Origin: Acidimicrobiales bacterium
GTDB taxonomy: Bacteria > Actinomycetota > Acidimicrobiia > Acidimicrobiales > MedAcidi-G1
Assembly (NCBI GenBank): GCA_014237715.1
Contig: JAAZZG010000002.1
Location: forward strand, 1 to 64,000
Direction of reading: 5' to 3'
Length of the DNA: 64,000 nucleotides
Part shown: piece after piece, positions 31,464 through 40,032 of the stretch
Layout: each line of letters begins with the position of its first letter
Position numbering within the stretch: the stretch's first letter is position 1
Notes under the pieces: generated by a model
Told to the model about the DNA's origin: nothing
What the model saw: only the letters and a program-made list of their open reading frames with translations
Databases searched by the model: none
Position numbers and translations under genes: made by a program

Positions 31464-33646
31464 ATCCCACCTCCACTCGAAACTCCCACCCGCTGCTGTT
31501 ATCCCCGATCAGCGTGGGGCCAATGGACCTGCGGAACCGGATCGTCCTTCCAGCCATGGACCAGAACATCTGCGATGACGGACTGATCACTGATCCGCTG
31601 ATCACCCACTACGCCGAACGGGCCCGGGGCGGCGCCGGGCTCCTCATCCTGGAGACAGCGGCGGTTGCCTTTCCCCACGGGGCCACGGCACGCCACCAAC
31701 CGGCACTGTCCCACGATGGGGTGATCGACGGACTGCGGCGCCTCGGAGAGGCCGTCCACACCCACGGGGCGAAGATGGTCGTGCAGGCCAACCACCACGG
31801 CCGGATCTCCGGGGTCGACACCGCTGAGGACCGACCCAGCCTCGTGCCCAGCCTCCCGCTTCCCGACGCCGATCCCATGGCCATCATGCGCGACACCACG
31901 ATGGACGAGTTGATGGCCATGGCCACCTTGACCGGCGGGAAGATGCCCACCTATGCCGAGGCATCGGCCGACGACCTGGCATGGGTGGTGGACCAGTTCG
32001 CCGATGCCGCGTGGCGCGTACAACAGGCCGGGCTGGACGGCATCGAGGTCCATGCGGGCCATGGCTACCTGATCGACACCTTTCTCTCGCCGGCCTGGAA
32101 CCAGCGCACTGATGGGTACGGCGGGTGTGTCGAGGGTCGGGCCCGACTGCTCCTCGAGGTGGTACGGGCCGTGCGGAGCCGGTGCGGGACGAACTTCGCC
32201 GTGCTTGTCCGCCTCAATGGTCGCGATGCCGCCCTCGCGGGAGGCATCACCCCTGATCTGGCAGCCCGCTACGCGGCGTTGGCCGCCGACGCCGGCGCAG
32301 ACGCCATCCACGTCACTGCCTACTCGTCGGTCACCGGCGGGACCGGGTTCACCGAGGGCCCGTTGCCGTGGCTGGACTGCCAATACGAGGACCTGGCCCG
32401 CACCGTGAAGACAGCCGTCGACGTGCCGGTGATCGCCGTGGGACGGATCCGCCCCGATGACGGCGAACGGATCATCAGCGACGGTGGGGCCGACCTGATC
32501 GCCATGGGTCGCCAGTTGCTGGCCGACCCCGACCTGCCCAACCGGCTAGCCGGCGGGCGCCCGGACCTTGTACGCCCGTGCATCAACTGCTTCGTGTGCG
32601 TGGCGCAGAACTTCTGGAACGCGGCCCCCGTCTGCGCGGTGAACGCCCGGTTGGGCCATCAGGACGAACCCGAGCCGACCCCGGCGCCCACCCCCGGCCA
32701 TGTCGTGGTGGTGGGCGGCGGTCCGGGCGGCATGGAGGCCGCTCGGGTGGCCGCCGAACGGGGTCACCGAGTGACCCTGCTGGAACGATCCGACCATCTG
32801 GGTGGTACGGCCCGGTTCTCGTCGCTCACCACCCCACTCAACGGCGACCTGGTCCGCTACTTGATCGCTGCCATCACCGAGGCCGGCGTGGACGTCCGGA
32901 CCGGCACCACCGTGGCGCCGGCCATGGTCGCTGCGCTCCGACCCGACGCCGTCGTGGTTGCCACCGGCGCGATCCGAAGTCGGCCCGACGTGCCTGGCGC
33001 GGAGCTACCCCATGTGCTGTCCGGCGACGACCTCCGAAGCCTGTTGACCGGCGAGGGCGACCTCGGGGTCCGCCGCCCCGGCGTGGTGGTGCGTGCCGTG
33101 CTCACCGCTGGTCGGCTGCTGGGCATCACGTCTGACGTGGAACGGGTCCGCTTGCTGTCACGCCGCTGGATGCCGTTAGGTAGCCGGGTGGTCGTGGTGG
33201 GCGGTGGCCTGGTCGGTACCGAGCTGGCCGAGTTCCTGGCCGAGCGAGGCCGGACGGTCACGGTGCTCGAAGAAGGCACCCACCTGGCCACCGAGATGGC
33301 CCACCCGCGACGGTGGCGGACCCTCTACGAGGCCCGGTCCCACGGCGTGGAGTTCCATACCGGCACCCGTCTGGCAGCCATCACACCGAACGACGTGGTG
33401 GCCGAGATGACCGTCGAAACCTCCGATGGCAGAGCCTCCAGAGATGATCCCGAGGTCCTTGAGCAGCGATTCGCGGCCGATGCCGTCCTGCTCGCCGGCG
33501 GGGTGGAACCCGATCGGTCGCTGGCCGAAGCCATCGAGGCTGCGTTGGAAGACGACGTGACCGTCCACGTGGTGGGCGACGCCGACACGGTGGGCTACAT
33601 CGAGGGCGCCATCCGTACCGGCCACGCCGTCGGTTGCCACCTGTAG
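31454..33646 (+). CDS. DgcA/trimethylamine-dehydrogenase-like FMN, 4Fe-4S, FAD oxidoreductase
   Basis: This 730-aa enzyme has an N-terminal old-yellow-enzyme barrel (LLLSPISVGPMDLRNRIVLPAM; GIEVHAGHGYLIDTFLSPAWNQRTD; VGRIRPDDGERII; DLIAMGRQLLADP). A cysteine cluster for [4Fe-4S] follows (CINCFVCVAQNFWNAAPVC). The C-terminal FAD/NAD domains contain HVVVVGGGPGGMEAARVAAERG and VVVVGGGLVGTELAEFLAERG. This build is shared by trimethylamine dehydrogenase, dienoyl-CoA reductase and the dimethylglycine-catabolic DgcA of Pseudomonas. The betaine context and the operator shared with the dimethylglycine-dehydrogenase-like operon favour an N-demethylase. Substrate remains unproven. Confidence 0.8.
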   Translation: MPSDPTSTRNSHPLLLSPISVGPMDLRNRIVLPAMDQNICDDGLITDPLITHYAERARGGAGLLILETAAVAFPHGATARHQPALSHDGVIDGLRRLGEAVHTHGAKMVVQANHHGRISGVDTAEDRPSLVPSLPLPDADPMAIMRDTTMDELMAMATLTGGKMPTYAEASADDLAWVVDQFADAAWRVQQAGLDGIEVHAGHGYLIDTFLSPAWNQRTDGYGGCVEGRARLLLEVVRAVRSRCGTNFAVLVRLNGRDAALAGGITPDLAARYAALAADAGADAIHVTAYSSVTGGTGFTEGPLPWLDCQYEDLARTVKTAVDVPVIAVGRIRPDDGERIISDGGADLIAMGRQLLADPDLPNRLAGGRPDLVRPCINCFVCVAQNFWNAAPVCAVNARLGHQDEPEPTPAPTPGHVVVVGGGPGGMEAARVAAERGHRVTLLERSDHLGGTARFSSLTTPLNGDLVRYLIAAITEAGVDVRTGTTVAPAMVAALRPDAVVVATGAIRSRPDVPGAELPHVLSGDDLRSLLTGEGDLGVRRPGVVVRAVLTAGRLLGITSDVERVRLLSRRWMPLGSRVVVVGGGLVGTELAEFLAERGRTVTVLEEGTHLATEMAHPRRWRTLYEARSHGVEFHTGTRLAAITPNDVVAEMTVETSDGRASRDDPEVLEQRFAADAVLLAGGVEPDRSLAEAIEAALEDDVTVHVVGDADTVGYIEGAIRTGHAVGCHL

Positions 33647-33761
33647 ACCCGTAGCCACCGGCTTCCAGCTATCCGAGTTTCGGGGGCTGCTGTCGGTATG
33701 CGCCCTACGAAAGCAAGCCCCGGTTCGGGCCGGGAACGCACCCGTCGGTAGCGTCTGGACC

Positions 33762-35012
33762 ATGAGCGACCCATCGGTCAACGAGGAGACCGCCCCTTCG
33801 TGGAATCCGTTCGACCCCGAGTTCCTCCTCGACCCGTACCCCACCTACACCCGGCTCCGTGACGAGGACCCCGTCCACCGGAACCCACTGGGCATCCTCA
33901 TCGTCAGCCGTTACGACGACGCCCACCAGGTACTGCGCGACCCCCACACCTCTGTACGCCGCTTCGAGTCGTCGGCCGACACGCCGGAGCACATGCAAGT
34001 GCTTCGCAACCGGGGTGAGGAGCGCACCCCCTCGATCCTCGGACTCGACCCGCCAGACCACACCCGACTGCGAAAGCTGGTCCAGCGCACGTTCACCCCC
34101 CGGTCGATCGCGCGGATGCGCGAGCGCACCACCACCATCGTCGACGAACTGCTCGACAACCTCTCAACCCGCTCTCGTGAGGGCGACGACGAGATCGACC
34201 TGATCGCCGACTACGCCTTCGTCATCCCGTTCGCCGTCATCCACGCCATGCTCGGTCTGCCCACCGCCGACGTAGAACGGGTCCGGTCGTGGTCCCACGC
34301 CCTCACCCAGACGCTTGAGCCGTACCTCACCCCAGAACAGGTCGATGCGGCAGTCGACGGCGGGACCCACATGGAGGCCTACCTACGCGATGCCATTGCG
34401 TGGAAGCGCCGTGAGCCCGCCGAGGACCTCCTCACCGATCTGGTCCAGGTTGAGGAGGAAGGTGACCGGATGGACGAGGAGGAGTTACTGGCCATGACCT
34501 CGCTGCTCTTCGTGGCCGGCCACGAGACCACAGTGAACCTCATCGGGAACGGTACCCACGCCCTGCTGCGCCATCCCGACCAACTGGCCCAGGTGCGCGA
34601 CGACGAGTCGGTCGACGAGACCCTGGCCGACGAACTGCTGCGCTATGACAGCCCGGTCCAGACCTCGGGGCGACGGATGATGCACGACGTGGAGATCGGC
34701 GGCGTCGAGGTGCCGTCGGGCGAAATGGTGCTGACCGCCCTGGGCAGCGCCAACCGGGATCCCCGCTTCTGGGGCGACACGGCCGGTCAGTTGGACGTAA
34801 CCCGGGCCGATGCCAACCGGCACATGTCGTTCGGCAGTGGGGTACACCACTGTCTGGGCGCCGCGCTGGCACGCATGGAAGGCGAGATCGCCGTGACCCG
34901 TCTGGTGCGGCGCTTCCCCGACCTGGCGCTGGCCGCCGAACCGACTTACAACGCCCGGATCATCCTCCGGGGCCGCGAGGCCATGCCGGTCGCCCTCGGT
35001 CAGCCTGCCTGA
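33762..35012 (+). CDS. cytochrome P450
   Basis: This 416-aa soluble bacterial P450 has the I-helix oxygen motif AGHETT, the ExxR pair in ADELLRYDSPV and the haem loop FGSGVHHCLGAALAR with ligand Cys364. No ferredoxin or reductase gene adjoins it, so redox partners must come from elsewhere. Its 3' end overlaps the convergent MFS gene by 53 bases. The substrate cannot be deduced; the nearby aromatic cluster is a possible context. Confidence 0.93.
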   Translation: MSDPSVNEETAPSWNPFDPEFLLDPYPTYTRLRDEDPVHRNPLGILIVSRYDDAHQVLRDPHTSVRRFESSADTPEHMQVLRNRGEERTPSILGLDPPDHTRLRKLVQRTFTPRSIARMRERTTTIVDELLDNLSTRSREGDDEIDLIADYAFVIPFAVIHAMLGLPTADVERVRSWSHALTQTLEPYLTPEQVDAAVDGGTHMEAYLRDAIAWKRREPAEDLLTDLVQVEEEGDRMDEEELLAMTSLLFVAGHETTVNLIGNGTHALLRHPDQLAQVRDDESVDETLADELLRYDSPVQTSGRRMMHDVEIGGVEVPSGEMVLTALGSANRDPRFWGDTAGQLDVTRADANRHMSFGSGVHHCLGAALARMEGEIAVTRLVRRFPDLALAAEPTYNARIILRGREAMPVALGQPA

Positions 35013-36450
35013 TCCTTCCGGGACACGCCACGGCGCAAAACACCGCGCCGGTCAGGTACGTGCAGAACAGGAAGGTCCAGACCCGGTCGAAGGCAGCCAG
35101 CGGGCCGAGGTGGCGGGCTGACGAAAACACGGCTATGGCAATGGCGACGCCCGAGGCAAAGCCGATCGACCCCACGGTCCGGAGCATGGCGCTGGCCGTG
35201 GCGAACCGGGTCGGCGAAACGTCGCGCAGGCCAAGCGAGGAGTAGGTGGCGAACGAGCAGGAGACGGCCACCCCGAGGAAGAGTTGTGCCGGCAGGAGGG
35301 TGGTGGCCCAGGACGACTCCGGACCGACCGTCGACATCAGCCAGAGCGGATTGATGGCGGCCATCAGAGAGCCGAAGACCACGACGTTTCGGTGGCCCAC
35401 CCGATCCACGATCGTCCCCACCGGCCCCCCGAGGACGGCGGCCAACGCAGGGCCCGGCACCACGCCGAAGCCGGCAGCTAGCACCGACCACCCCCACAGT
35501 TCCTGTAGTAGCAGGGTGTGGAACAAGATGGTGGCGATAAACGCCGTGATGAAGAAGATCTGACCGAGCCCGGCCGACCAGAACGACCGGATCCGGATCA
35601 GCGAAAGGTCGATCAGCGGACTGTGATGGCGGGCCGAGCGCACGAAGAGCAGGACGACGAGCGCGATGCCCGCCAGGACCGAGCCCACCGAGCGAGCCGA
35701 CAGGTAACCCCATCGCTCGCCCTCCACCACGGCCAGGAGCACAAGGGCTATGCCCAAAGTGCCGGCCGGCACGCCCACCACGTCGAAACCGCCCCGGGCA
35801 TCAGGATCCGATGACTCGCGGACGAACCGGGGAGTGAGCACCAGGATCAGGACCCCAATGGGCACGTTGACGAAGAAGATCCAACGCCATGAGGCAAAGT
35901 CGATGAGCACCGCGCCAATGGATGGTCCAAGCGCCGCCCCGAGGGCCGCCGACGCACCCCAGATCCCGATGACCATGGACCGTCGATCGTCTGAGAAGTC
36001 AGGAAGGATCATGGCCAGTGACGACGGACCGAGGATCGAGCCACCCACGCCCTGCACCACCCGGGCGGCGATCAGCCACCCGGTCGTGTCGGCCATTCCC
36101 GATAGCAGCGAGCCGACGACGAAGACCGTGACTCCGATCAAGAAGAGGCGACGACGACCCTTCTGGTCGGCCAGTCGGCCGGCCAGCATGAGAAACGCCC
36201 CAGCGGCGATCGAGTAGCCCGAGAGGACCCACGACAGGCTGGCCTCTGTTGCCCCCAGGTCTCGTCGTATCGATGGGAAGGCCACGTTCACGATCGAGAT
36301 GTCGATGGTGGTGAGCAGGCCGGCCAGCGTGGCCACGCTCAGCGCGACCCACGCCCGCCGCTCTACCGGCGCCGTCTCGCGGCAGGTCGACCCCACACCG
36401 TCTGACCCGCTGCTCGTTGGCACGACTTCCTCCACGCCTGGCCTACCCAC
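34960..36450 (-). CDS. MFS drug/metabolite transporter (DHA2, 14-TM type)
   Basis: This 496-aa membrane protein has the many hydrophobic segments expected for the EmrB/QacA group. MFS motif A appears as GRLADQKGRRRLFLIGV and motif C-like residues as GPSIGAVLIDFASWRWIFFVNVPIG, which is diagnostic for this group. It would export a small molecule by proton antiport. About 30 hydrophilic residues precede the first helix, so the true start may be internal. Its tail overlaps the convergent P450 gene. Confidence 0.9.
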   Translation of the reverse strand: MGRPGVEEVVPTSSGSDGVGSTCRETAPVERRAWVALSVATLAGLLTTIDISIVNVAFPSIRRDLGATEASLSWVLSGYSIAAGAFLMLAGRLADQKGRRRLFLIGVTVFVVGSLLSGMADTTGWLIAARVVQGVGGSILGPSSLAMILPDFSDDRRSMVIGIWGASAALGAALGPSIGAVLIDFASWRWIFFVNVPIGVLILVLTPRFVRESSDPDARGGFDVVGVPAGTLGIALVLLAVVEGERWGYLSARSVGSVLAGIALVVLLFVRSARHHSPLIDLSLIRIRSFWSAGLGQIFFITAFIATILFHTLLLQELWGWSVLAAGFGVVPGPALAAVLGGPVGTIVDRVGHRNVVVFGSLMAAINPLWLMSTVGPESSWATTLLPAQLFLGVAVSCSFATYSSLGLRDVSPTRFATASAMLRTVGSIGFASGVAIAIAVFSSARHLGPLAAFDRVWTFLFCTYLTGAVFCAVACPGRIRQADRGRPAWPRGPGG

Positions 36451-36683
36451 CCGGTAGACGGAAGGAGCCGCTCCGACTGGCGGTGCTCCCTGACAATGAC
36501 GACGCTAGAGGTCGGCGTTGTGATCGGGCGAAGCGGACCCGGGGGCAGCCAGGCGAGCCTTGAACAGGGCGTTGGGGGTGTTTTCCATAGACCGTCGTCG
36601 ATGCCCTTGAGGTGGCCCATGACGTCGGCCAGCGACAGCCTGGTGATGACCCCGGCCTTCAGTCCCGTCAGATCAGCAGTCCG
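36451..36683. other. gap between the MFS and dioxygenase genes
   Basis: Both neighbours are on the minus strand. In frame with the dioxygenase, after its TGA, the sequence stays open and reads like protein for some 30 codons (including AGVITRLSLADVMGHLKGIDDG) before running into the MFS start. This could be a degraded C-terminal extension or simply high-GC coincidence. No start site is convincing. Confidence 0.3.
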
Positions 36684-37505
36684 TCAAGCCATGGAATAGT
36701 CGGCCACCGTGCAGCCCACGGCGAAGATGGGGATCGGAGCGTAGAAGTGCACGGTTCCCGGCGCACCGGCGGCCGCCGCGCTCACTGTGAGGAAGGTGCG
36801 GATCTCGAAACCCCCCTGGCCGGCGTCGGCGTACACCTCCAGGTCGTCATAGTCGAGAAGTGCGTCGCGATCGTTGCGGCACCAACGGTCCAGAAAGTCC
36901 CGGTCCCACGGTTCGTTGATCTTCCCCGAGTCAGGGGTGGCCGGCCAGTGGGAGATCCCGCCGGTACCCACCAGCGCAATGTGCTCTGGCACGGCGTCGG
37001 CGGCTCGTCGGAGGGCCTCGCCGAAGGCCCACGCACGGTGGAGCGGCGTCAGCGGTGGCCCCTGACAATTGACGTTCACCGGCACGACCGGCAGGTCGAA
37101 CCGGGGGGTCAGGAACGAAAGGGGCACAGCGATGCCGTGGTCAAACAGCCACTCCTCGGCGTAGGCCACGTCGACGGTCTGCATGACCTCGGAGACGAGT
37201 CGTCGGGACAGGTCTCGGTCACCGGGTGCTCGGAATTTCGGGATTCCCAACCAGTCGGGGTCCTCGATGGGCCCGTCGTAGTGGTCGGCCATACCCATAG
37301 CGAAGGGGGGCATGTTGTCCATGAAGAAGTTGGCGAAGTGCTCGGCGGCCACCACGAGAATCGCGTCGGCGCCTGACGCTTCGATGGCGGTCCGCATCCC
37401 GTCCAGGGCCTCTACGAAGGCGGCCCGCACCCCCGGTTCAGCCTGGTCGGCCCGTCCGGTGATCCCCGGGGCGTGACTGCACACGCCGGCGTAGACGAGT
37501 GGCAC
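36684..37505 (-). CDS. ligB: LigB-type (class III) extradiol ring-cleavage dioxygenase beta subunit
   Basis: This protein of about 273 residues is the catalytic, Fe(II)-binding subunit of a LigAB-type dioxygenase. Expected metal and catalytic residues are visible in GVCSHAPGI (His), AAEHFANFF (His) and GTGGISHWP (His). It would cleave a catechol such as homoprotocatechuate next to its hydroxyls. The frame is open to 37598, but GTG 37505, one base after the alpha-subunit stop, gives a normal N terminus (MPLVYAGVCSH). It is the last gene of the minus-strand aromatic operon. Confidence 0.83.
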   Translation of the reverse strand: MPLVYAGVCSHAPGITGRADQAEPGVRAAFVEALDGMRTAIEASGADAILVVAAEHFANFFMDNMPPFAMGMADHYDGPIEDPDWLGIPKFRAPGDRDLSRRLVSEVMQTVDVAYAEEWLFDHGIAVPLSFLTPRFDLPVVPVNVNCQGPPLTPLHRAWAFGEALRRAADAVPEHIALVGTGGISHWPATPDSGKINEPWDRDFLDRWCRNDRDALLDYDDLEVYADAGQGGFEIRTFLTVSAAAAGAPGTVHFYAPIPIFAVGCTVADYSMA

Positions 37506-37506
37506 G

Positions 37507-37920
37507 TCAGGACCCCGTCTCAGTGCCGGAAGCGTCAGAGCCTGCATTGCAGGCACCATCGGAGCCGGCCAGGAAATCGGGTTGGCCACGGTGGGCATCG
37601 ACGCCGTCGTAGCCGATCATGGCGTACACGCCCTCACGGACCGGTCCGTGAGTGGCGATCCCGTCGCGCATCTGCTGGAGGTAGTCGGCCCACTCGATCC
37701 CGTGGAGGGCCGCGAAGTGCATGAGGATCTGCCCATTCACGCCAAGATGGAACAGATAGCCGATGTCGGGTGCGACCAGGGCGTCCACCTCGTCGACGGT
37801 CAAGTCGTCGGCCCGGTCGAAGCCGGCAACGGCACCCGTCCGGTCAACCCGATAACGACCCTGCAGGTCGGGAGTTCGGTTGAGTTGGTACAGGAACTTC
37901 TGGACGGCGTACAGACTCAC
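37507..37920 (-). CDS. ligA: LigA-type dioxygenase alpha subunit
   Basis: This 137-aa helical small subunit (SLYAVQKFLYQLNRTPDL; VDALVAPDIGYLFHLGVNGQILMHFAALHGI) matches the protocatechuate 4,5-dioxygenase alpha chain, which closes the active site of LigB. GTG 37920 with GGGAGG upstream is chosen; it lies 4 bases after the aldehyde dehydrogenase stop. A longer open frame on the same strand overlaps that dehydrogenase and is not used. Confidence 0.82.
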   Translation of the reverse strand: MSLYAVQKFLYQLNRTPDLQGRYRVDRTGAVAGFDRADDLTVDEVDALVAPDIGYLFHLGVNGQILMHFAALHGIEWADYLQQMRDGIATHGPVREGVYAMIGYDGVDAHRGQPDFLAGSDGACNAGSDASGTETGS

Positions 37921-37924
37921 GATG

Positions 37925-39451
37925 TCAGCCTCCCAGTGCCGGGATGGCGTGGGTGTCCATAGCGATGGCGATGTTCTTGATCTCCATGTAGAAGTCGAAG
38001 CTCCAGTCGCCACCGTCGCGACCGATACCGCTGGCCTTCGTACCCCCGAACGGGGTCGGGAGGTGACGAATGTTCTGTGAGTTGACCCAGACCATGCCCA
38101 CGTCAAGCGCATGAGCCACCCGGTGGGCGCGACCCACGTCACCGGTCCAGACGTAGCCAGCCAGGCCGTAGTCGACATCGTTGGCGATCTGGACGGCATC
38201 AGCCTCGTCAGCAAACGGCAGCACGGTCAACGTGGGGCCGAACACCTCCTCGCGGGCGATCCGCATCGACGGGTCGGCACCGGTGAACAGGACGGGCGCC
38301 GTCCAGTTGCCTCCCGCCGGGGCACCCTCCCACGGGGTCCCCACCACCACATCGGCACCGTCGGCCTCGGCGATAGCCCGATAGCCGTCGACCTTGGCCA
38401 GGTGTCTGGGGTGAATGAGCGGCCCGACCACACTCGCCGGATCCAGTGGGTGCCCGACCCGTACGCCGTGCATCTTGGCGGTAAGTCGCTCCACGAACTC
38501 GTCGTGGATTGTGTCTTGGACGAGCAGCCGGCTGGAACTGGTGCAACGTTCGCCGTTGAGGCTGTAGATCATGAAGACGACGGCATCCAACGCCCGATCC
38601 AGGTCAGCGTCGTCGAACACCAGCACCGGGTTCTTGCCGCCCAGTTCAAAGTGCACCCGTTTGAGGGTGGGTGCCCCCTGAGCCTGGATGGCCGATCCGG
38701 TGGACGACTCGCCCACGAAGGCCACGGCCCTGACGGCCGGATGCTCGGTAAGGCTGCGCCCCGCCGAATCGCCGAACCCGTGTACAACGTTCAGCACGCC
38801 CGGCGGGATCCCGGCTTCCAGCGCGATCTCGGCCAGCAGGGTGGCGGTGCACGGGCTCCATTCGGCCGGCTTGTGGACCACCGTGCATCCAGCGGCCAGC
38901 GCTGGGGCGATCTTCCACGTGGAAAGCATGAACGGGGTGTTCCACGGGGTGATGACGCCCACCGGGCCTAGGGGATGACGGGTCGTGTAGTTGACGTGGC
39001 CACTGGTGGGCAGGGACAGTCCGTCGGCGGCCGACGGGGCCCTGTCGGCGAAGAAACGGAAGTTCTCGGCACCCCGGAGGGCGGCGGCCGCCATGAACCG
39101 CATGGTCTGACCGGTGTCGACGCATTCGACCACGGCGATCTCGTGCGCCCGGGCCTCGATCAGGTCGGCCACCCTGTGCAGGACCCGTCGGCGCTCGGTG
39201 CCGGGGGTGACCCCCCACGAGGCGAAGGCGTCGGCCGCTGCGCGCGCTGCCCGGTCCACGTCAGCGACGTCTCCCGAAGCGACGTCTCCGACGGGAGTGC
39301 CGTCGATAGGTGACACGTTGGAGAAGGTCGCCCCGCTGGCGCTCGGCTGGGCCTCACCACCCACCAGGTGGAGGATCGGGCGTTCGGCGAAGCGGGCCAG
39401 ATGGCGTTCGGCAGCCTCCCGGTTCTGCTCAAAGGTCATGGTGGAGGCCAT
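37925..39451 (-). CDS. hpaE: 5-carboxymethyl-2-hydroxymuconate semialdehyde dehydrogenase (HpaE-like)
   Basis: This 508-aa aldehyde dehydrogenase has the NAD site (GVITPWNTPFMLSTWKIAPALAAGC), the catalytic Glu (FELGGKNPVLVFDDADLD), the catalytic Cys (SLNGERCTSSSRL) and the C-terminal FGGTKASGIGRDGG. The resemblance to HpaE and the flanking isomerase and dioxygenase genes point to the second step of homoprotocatechuate breakdown. The start ATG overlaps the upstream stop by one base (TGATG). Confidence 0.87.
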   Translation of the reverse strand: MASTMTFEQNREAAERHLARFAERPILHLVGGEAQPSASGATFSNVSPIDGTPVGDVASGDVADVDRAARAAADAFASWGVTPGTERRRVLHRVADLIEARAHEIAVVECVDTGQTMRFMAAAALRGAENFRFFADRAPSAADGLSLPTSGHVNYTTRHPLGPVGVITPWNTPFMLSTWKIAPALAAGCTVVHKPAEWSPCTATLLAEIALEAGIPPGVLNVVHGFGDSAGRSLTEHPAVRAVAFVGESSTGSAIQAQGAPTLKRVHFELGGKNPVLVFDDADLDRALDAVVFMIYSLNGERCTSSSRLLVQDTIHDEFVERLTAKMHGVRVGHPLDPASVVGPLIHPRHLAKVDGYRAIAEADGADVVVGTPWEGAPAGGNWTAPVLFTGADPSMRIAREEVFGPTLTVLPFADEADAVQIANDVDYGLAGYVWTGDVGRAHRVAHALDVGMVWVNSQNIRHLPTPFGGTKASGIGRDGGDWSFDFYMEIKNIAIAMDTHAIPALGG

Positions 39452-39921
39452 CAGGTGAGCCCATCCGACACTGCGTCCTGCGCACCAGCATTCCGGACGT
39501 CCGGCGAGGCAGTGTCCCTGCTGACATCCGAGGCATCTCCCGGGGGGCGGATCCGGTTGCGGTTGACCCGCCACCGGGCGTCGATTTCCTGGATCTCGAT
39601 GCTCCACGCGATGGCCAAGCTCGTGGTCGAACCGTCGGGGCCCTCCACCGAAATAGTTGCCCCATCGAGGATGGTGTCGAGGAAGGCCTGCTTTTCATCG
39701 TCTGTCCGGCCGGGACCCACCCGCACGGTTATGGCGACGAAGGCGTTGGTGGGAGCACCGTCGGCCACCAGGAAGTGCTCGCGGACTATGGCCCGGGTAC
39801 GCAGACCGGCGAGTGGAACCCACGGGTGGCCGGCGGCCACGGCATGGACGTCAGCCACCAGGGCAGCCACGTCGTGGACGTCGGCGAGGTTGTTCGAGTA
39901 CTCGATGGTGATGTGCGGCAT
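39451..39921 (-). CDS. hpaF: 5-carboxymethyl-2-hydroxymuconate delta-isomerase (HpaF-like)
   Basis: This 156-aa tautomerase-superfamily protein begins with the catalytic Pro after Met (MPHITIEYSNNL) and contains PLAGLRTRAIVREHFLVADG and FVAITVRVGPGR, as in HpaF. It is about 30 residues longer than the usual enzyme. The extra tail (from about residue 125) is polar and low in conservation. It is the first gene of the minus-strand aromatic operon. Confidence 0.85.
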   Translation of the reverse strand: MPHITIEYSNNLADVHDVAALVADVHAVAAGHPWVPLAGLRTRAIVREHFLVADGAPTNAFVAITVRVGPGRTDDEKQAFLDTILDGATISVEGPDGSTTSLAIAWSIEIQEIDARWRVNRNRIRPPGDASDVSRDTASPDVRNAGAQDAVSDGLT

Positions 39922-39977
39922 GAGGTCTCACAGGCCTTCCGGAGAACCACCTCAACGGGGGTTCCCCTCATCGGTCC

Positions 39978-39994
39978 CATATGTATAACATGTG
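39978..39994. promoter_or_regulatory. AT-rich inverted repeat, candidate HpaR operator
   Basis: CATATGT-ATA-ACATGTG matches itself in 6 of 7 arm positions. It sits in the 110-base divergent region between hpaF and the FAH-family gene, in an otherwise GC-rich setting. A MarR-family gene is encoded in the plus-strand operon, and 16-20-bp AT-rich palindromes are typical of that family. Confidence 0.55.
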
Positions 39995-40032
39995 AATCAA
40001 TGGTGTGAAACCCCCAGGTGGAGGCCCGAGCG

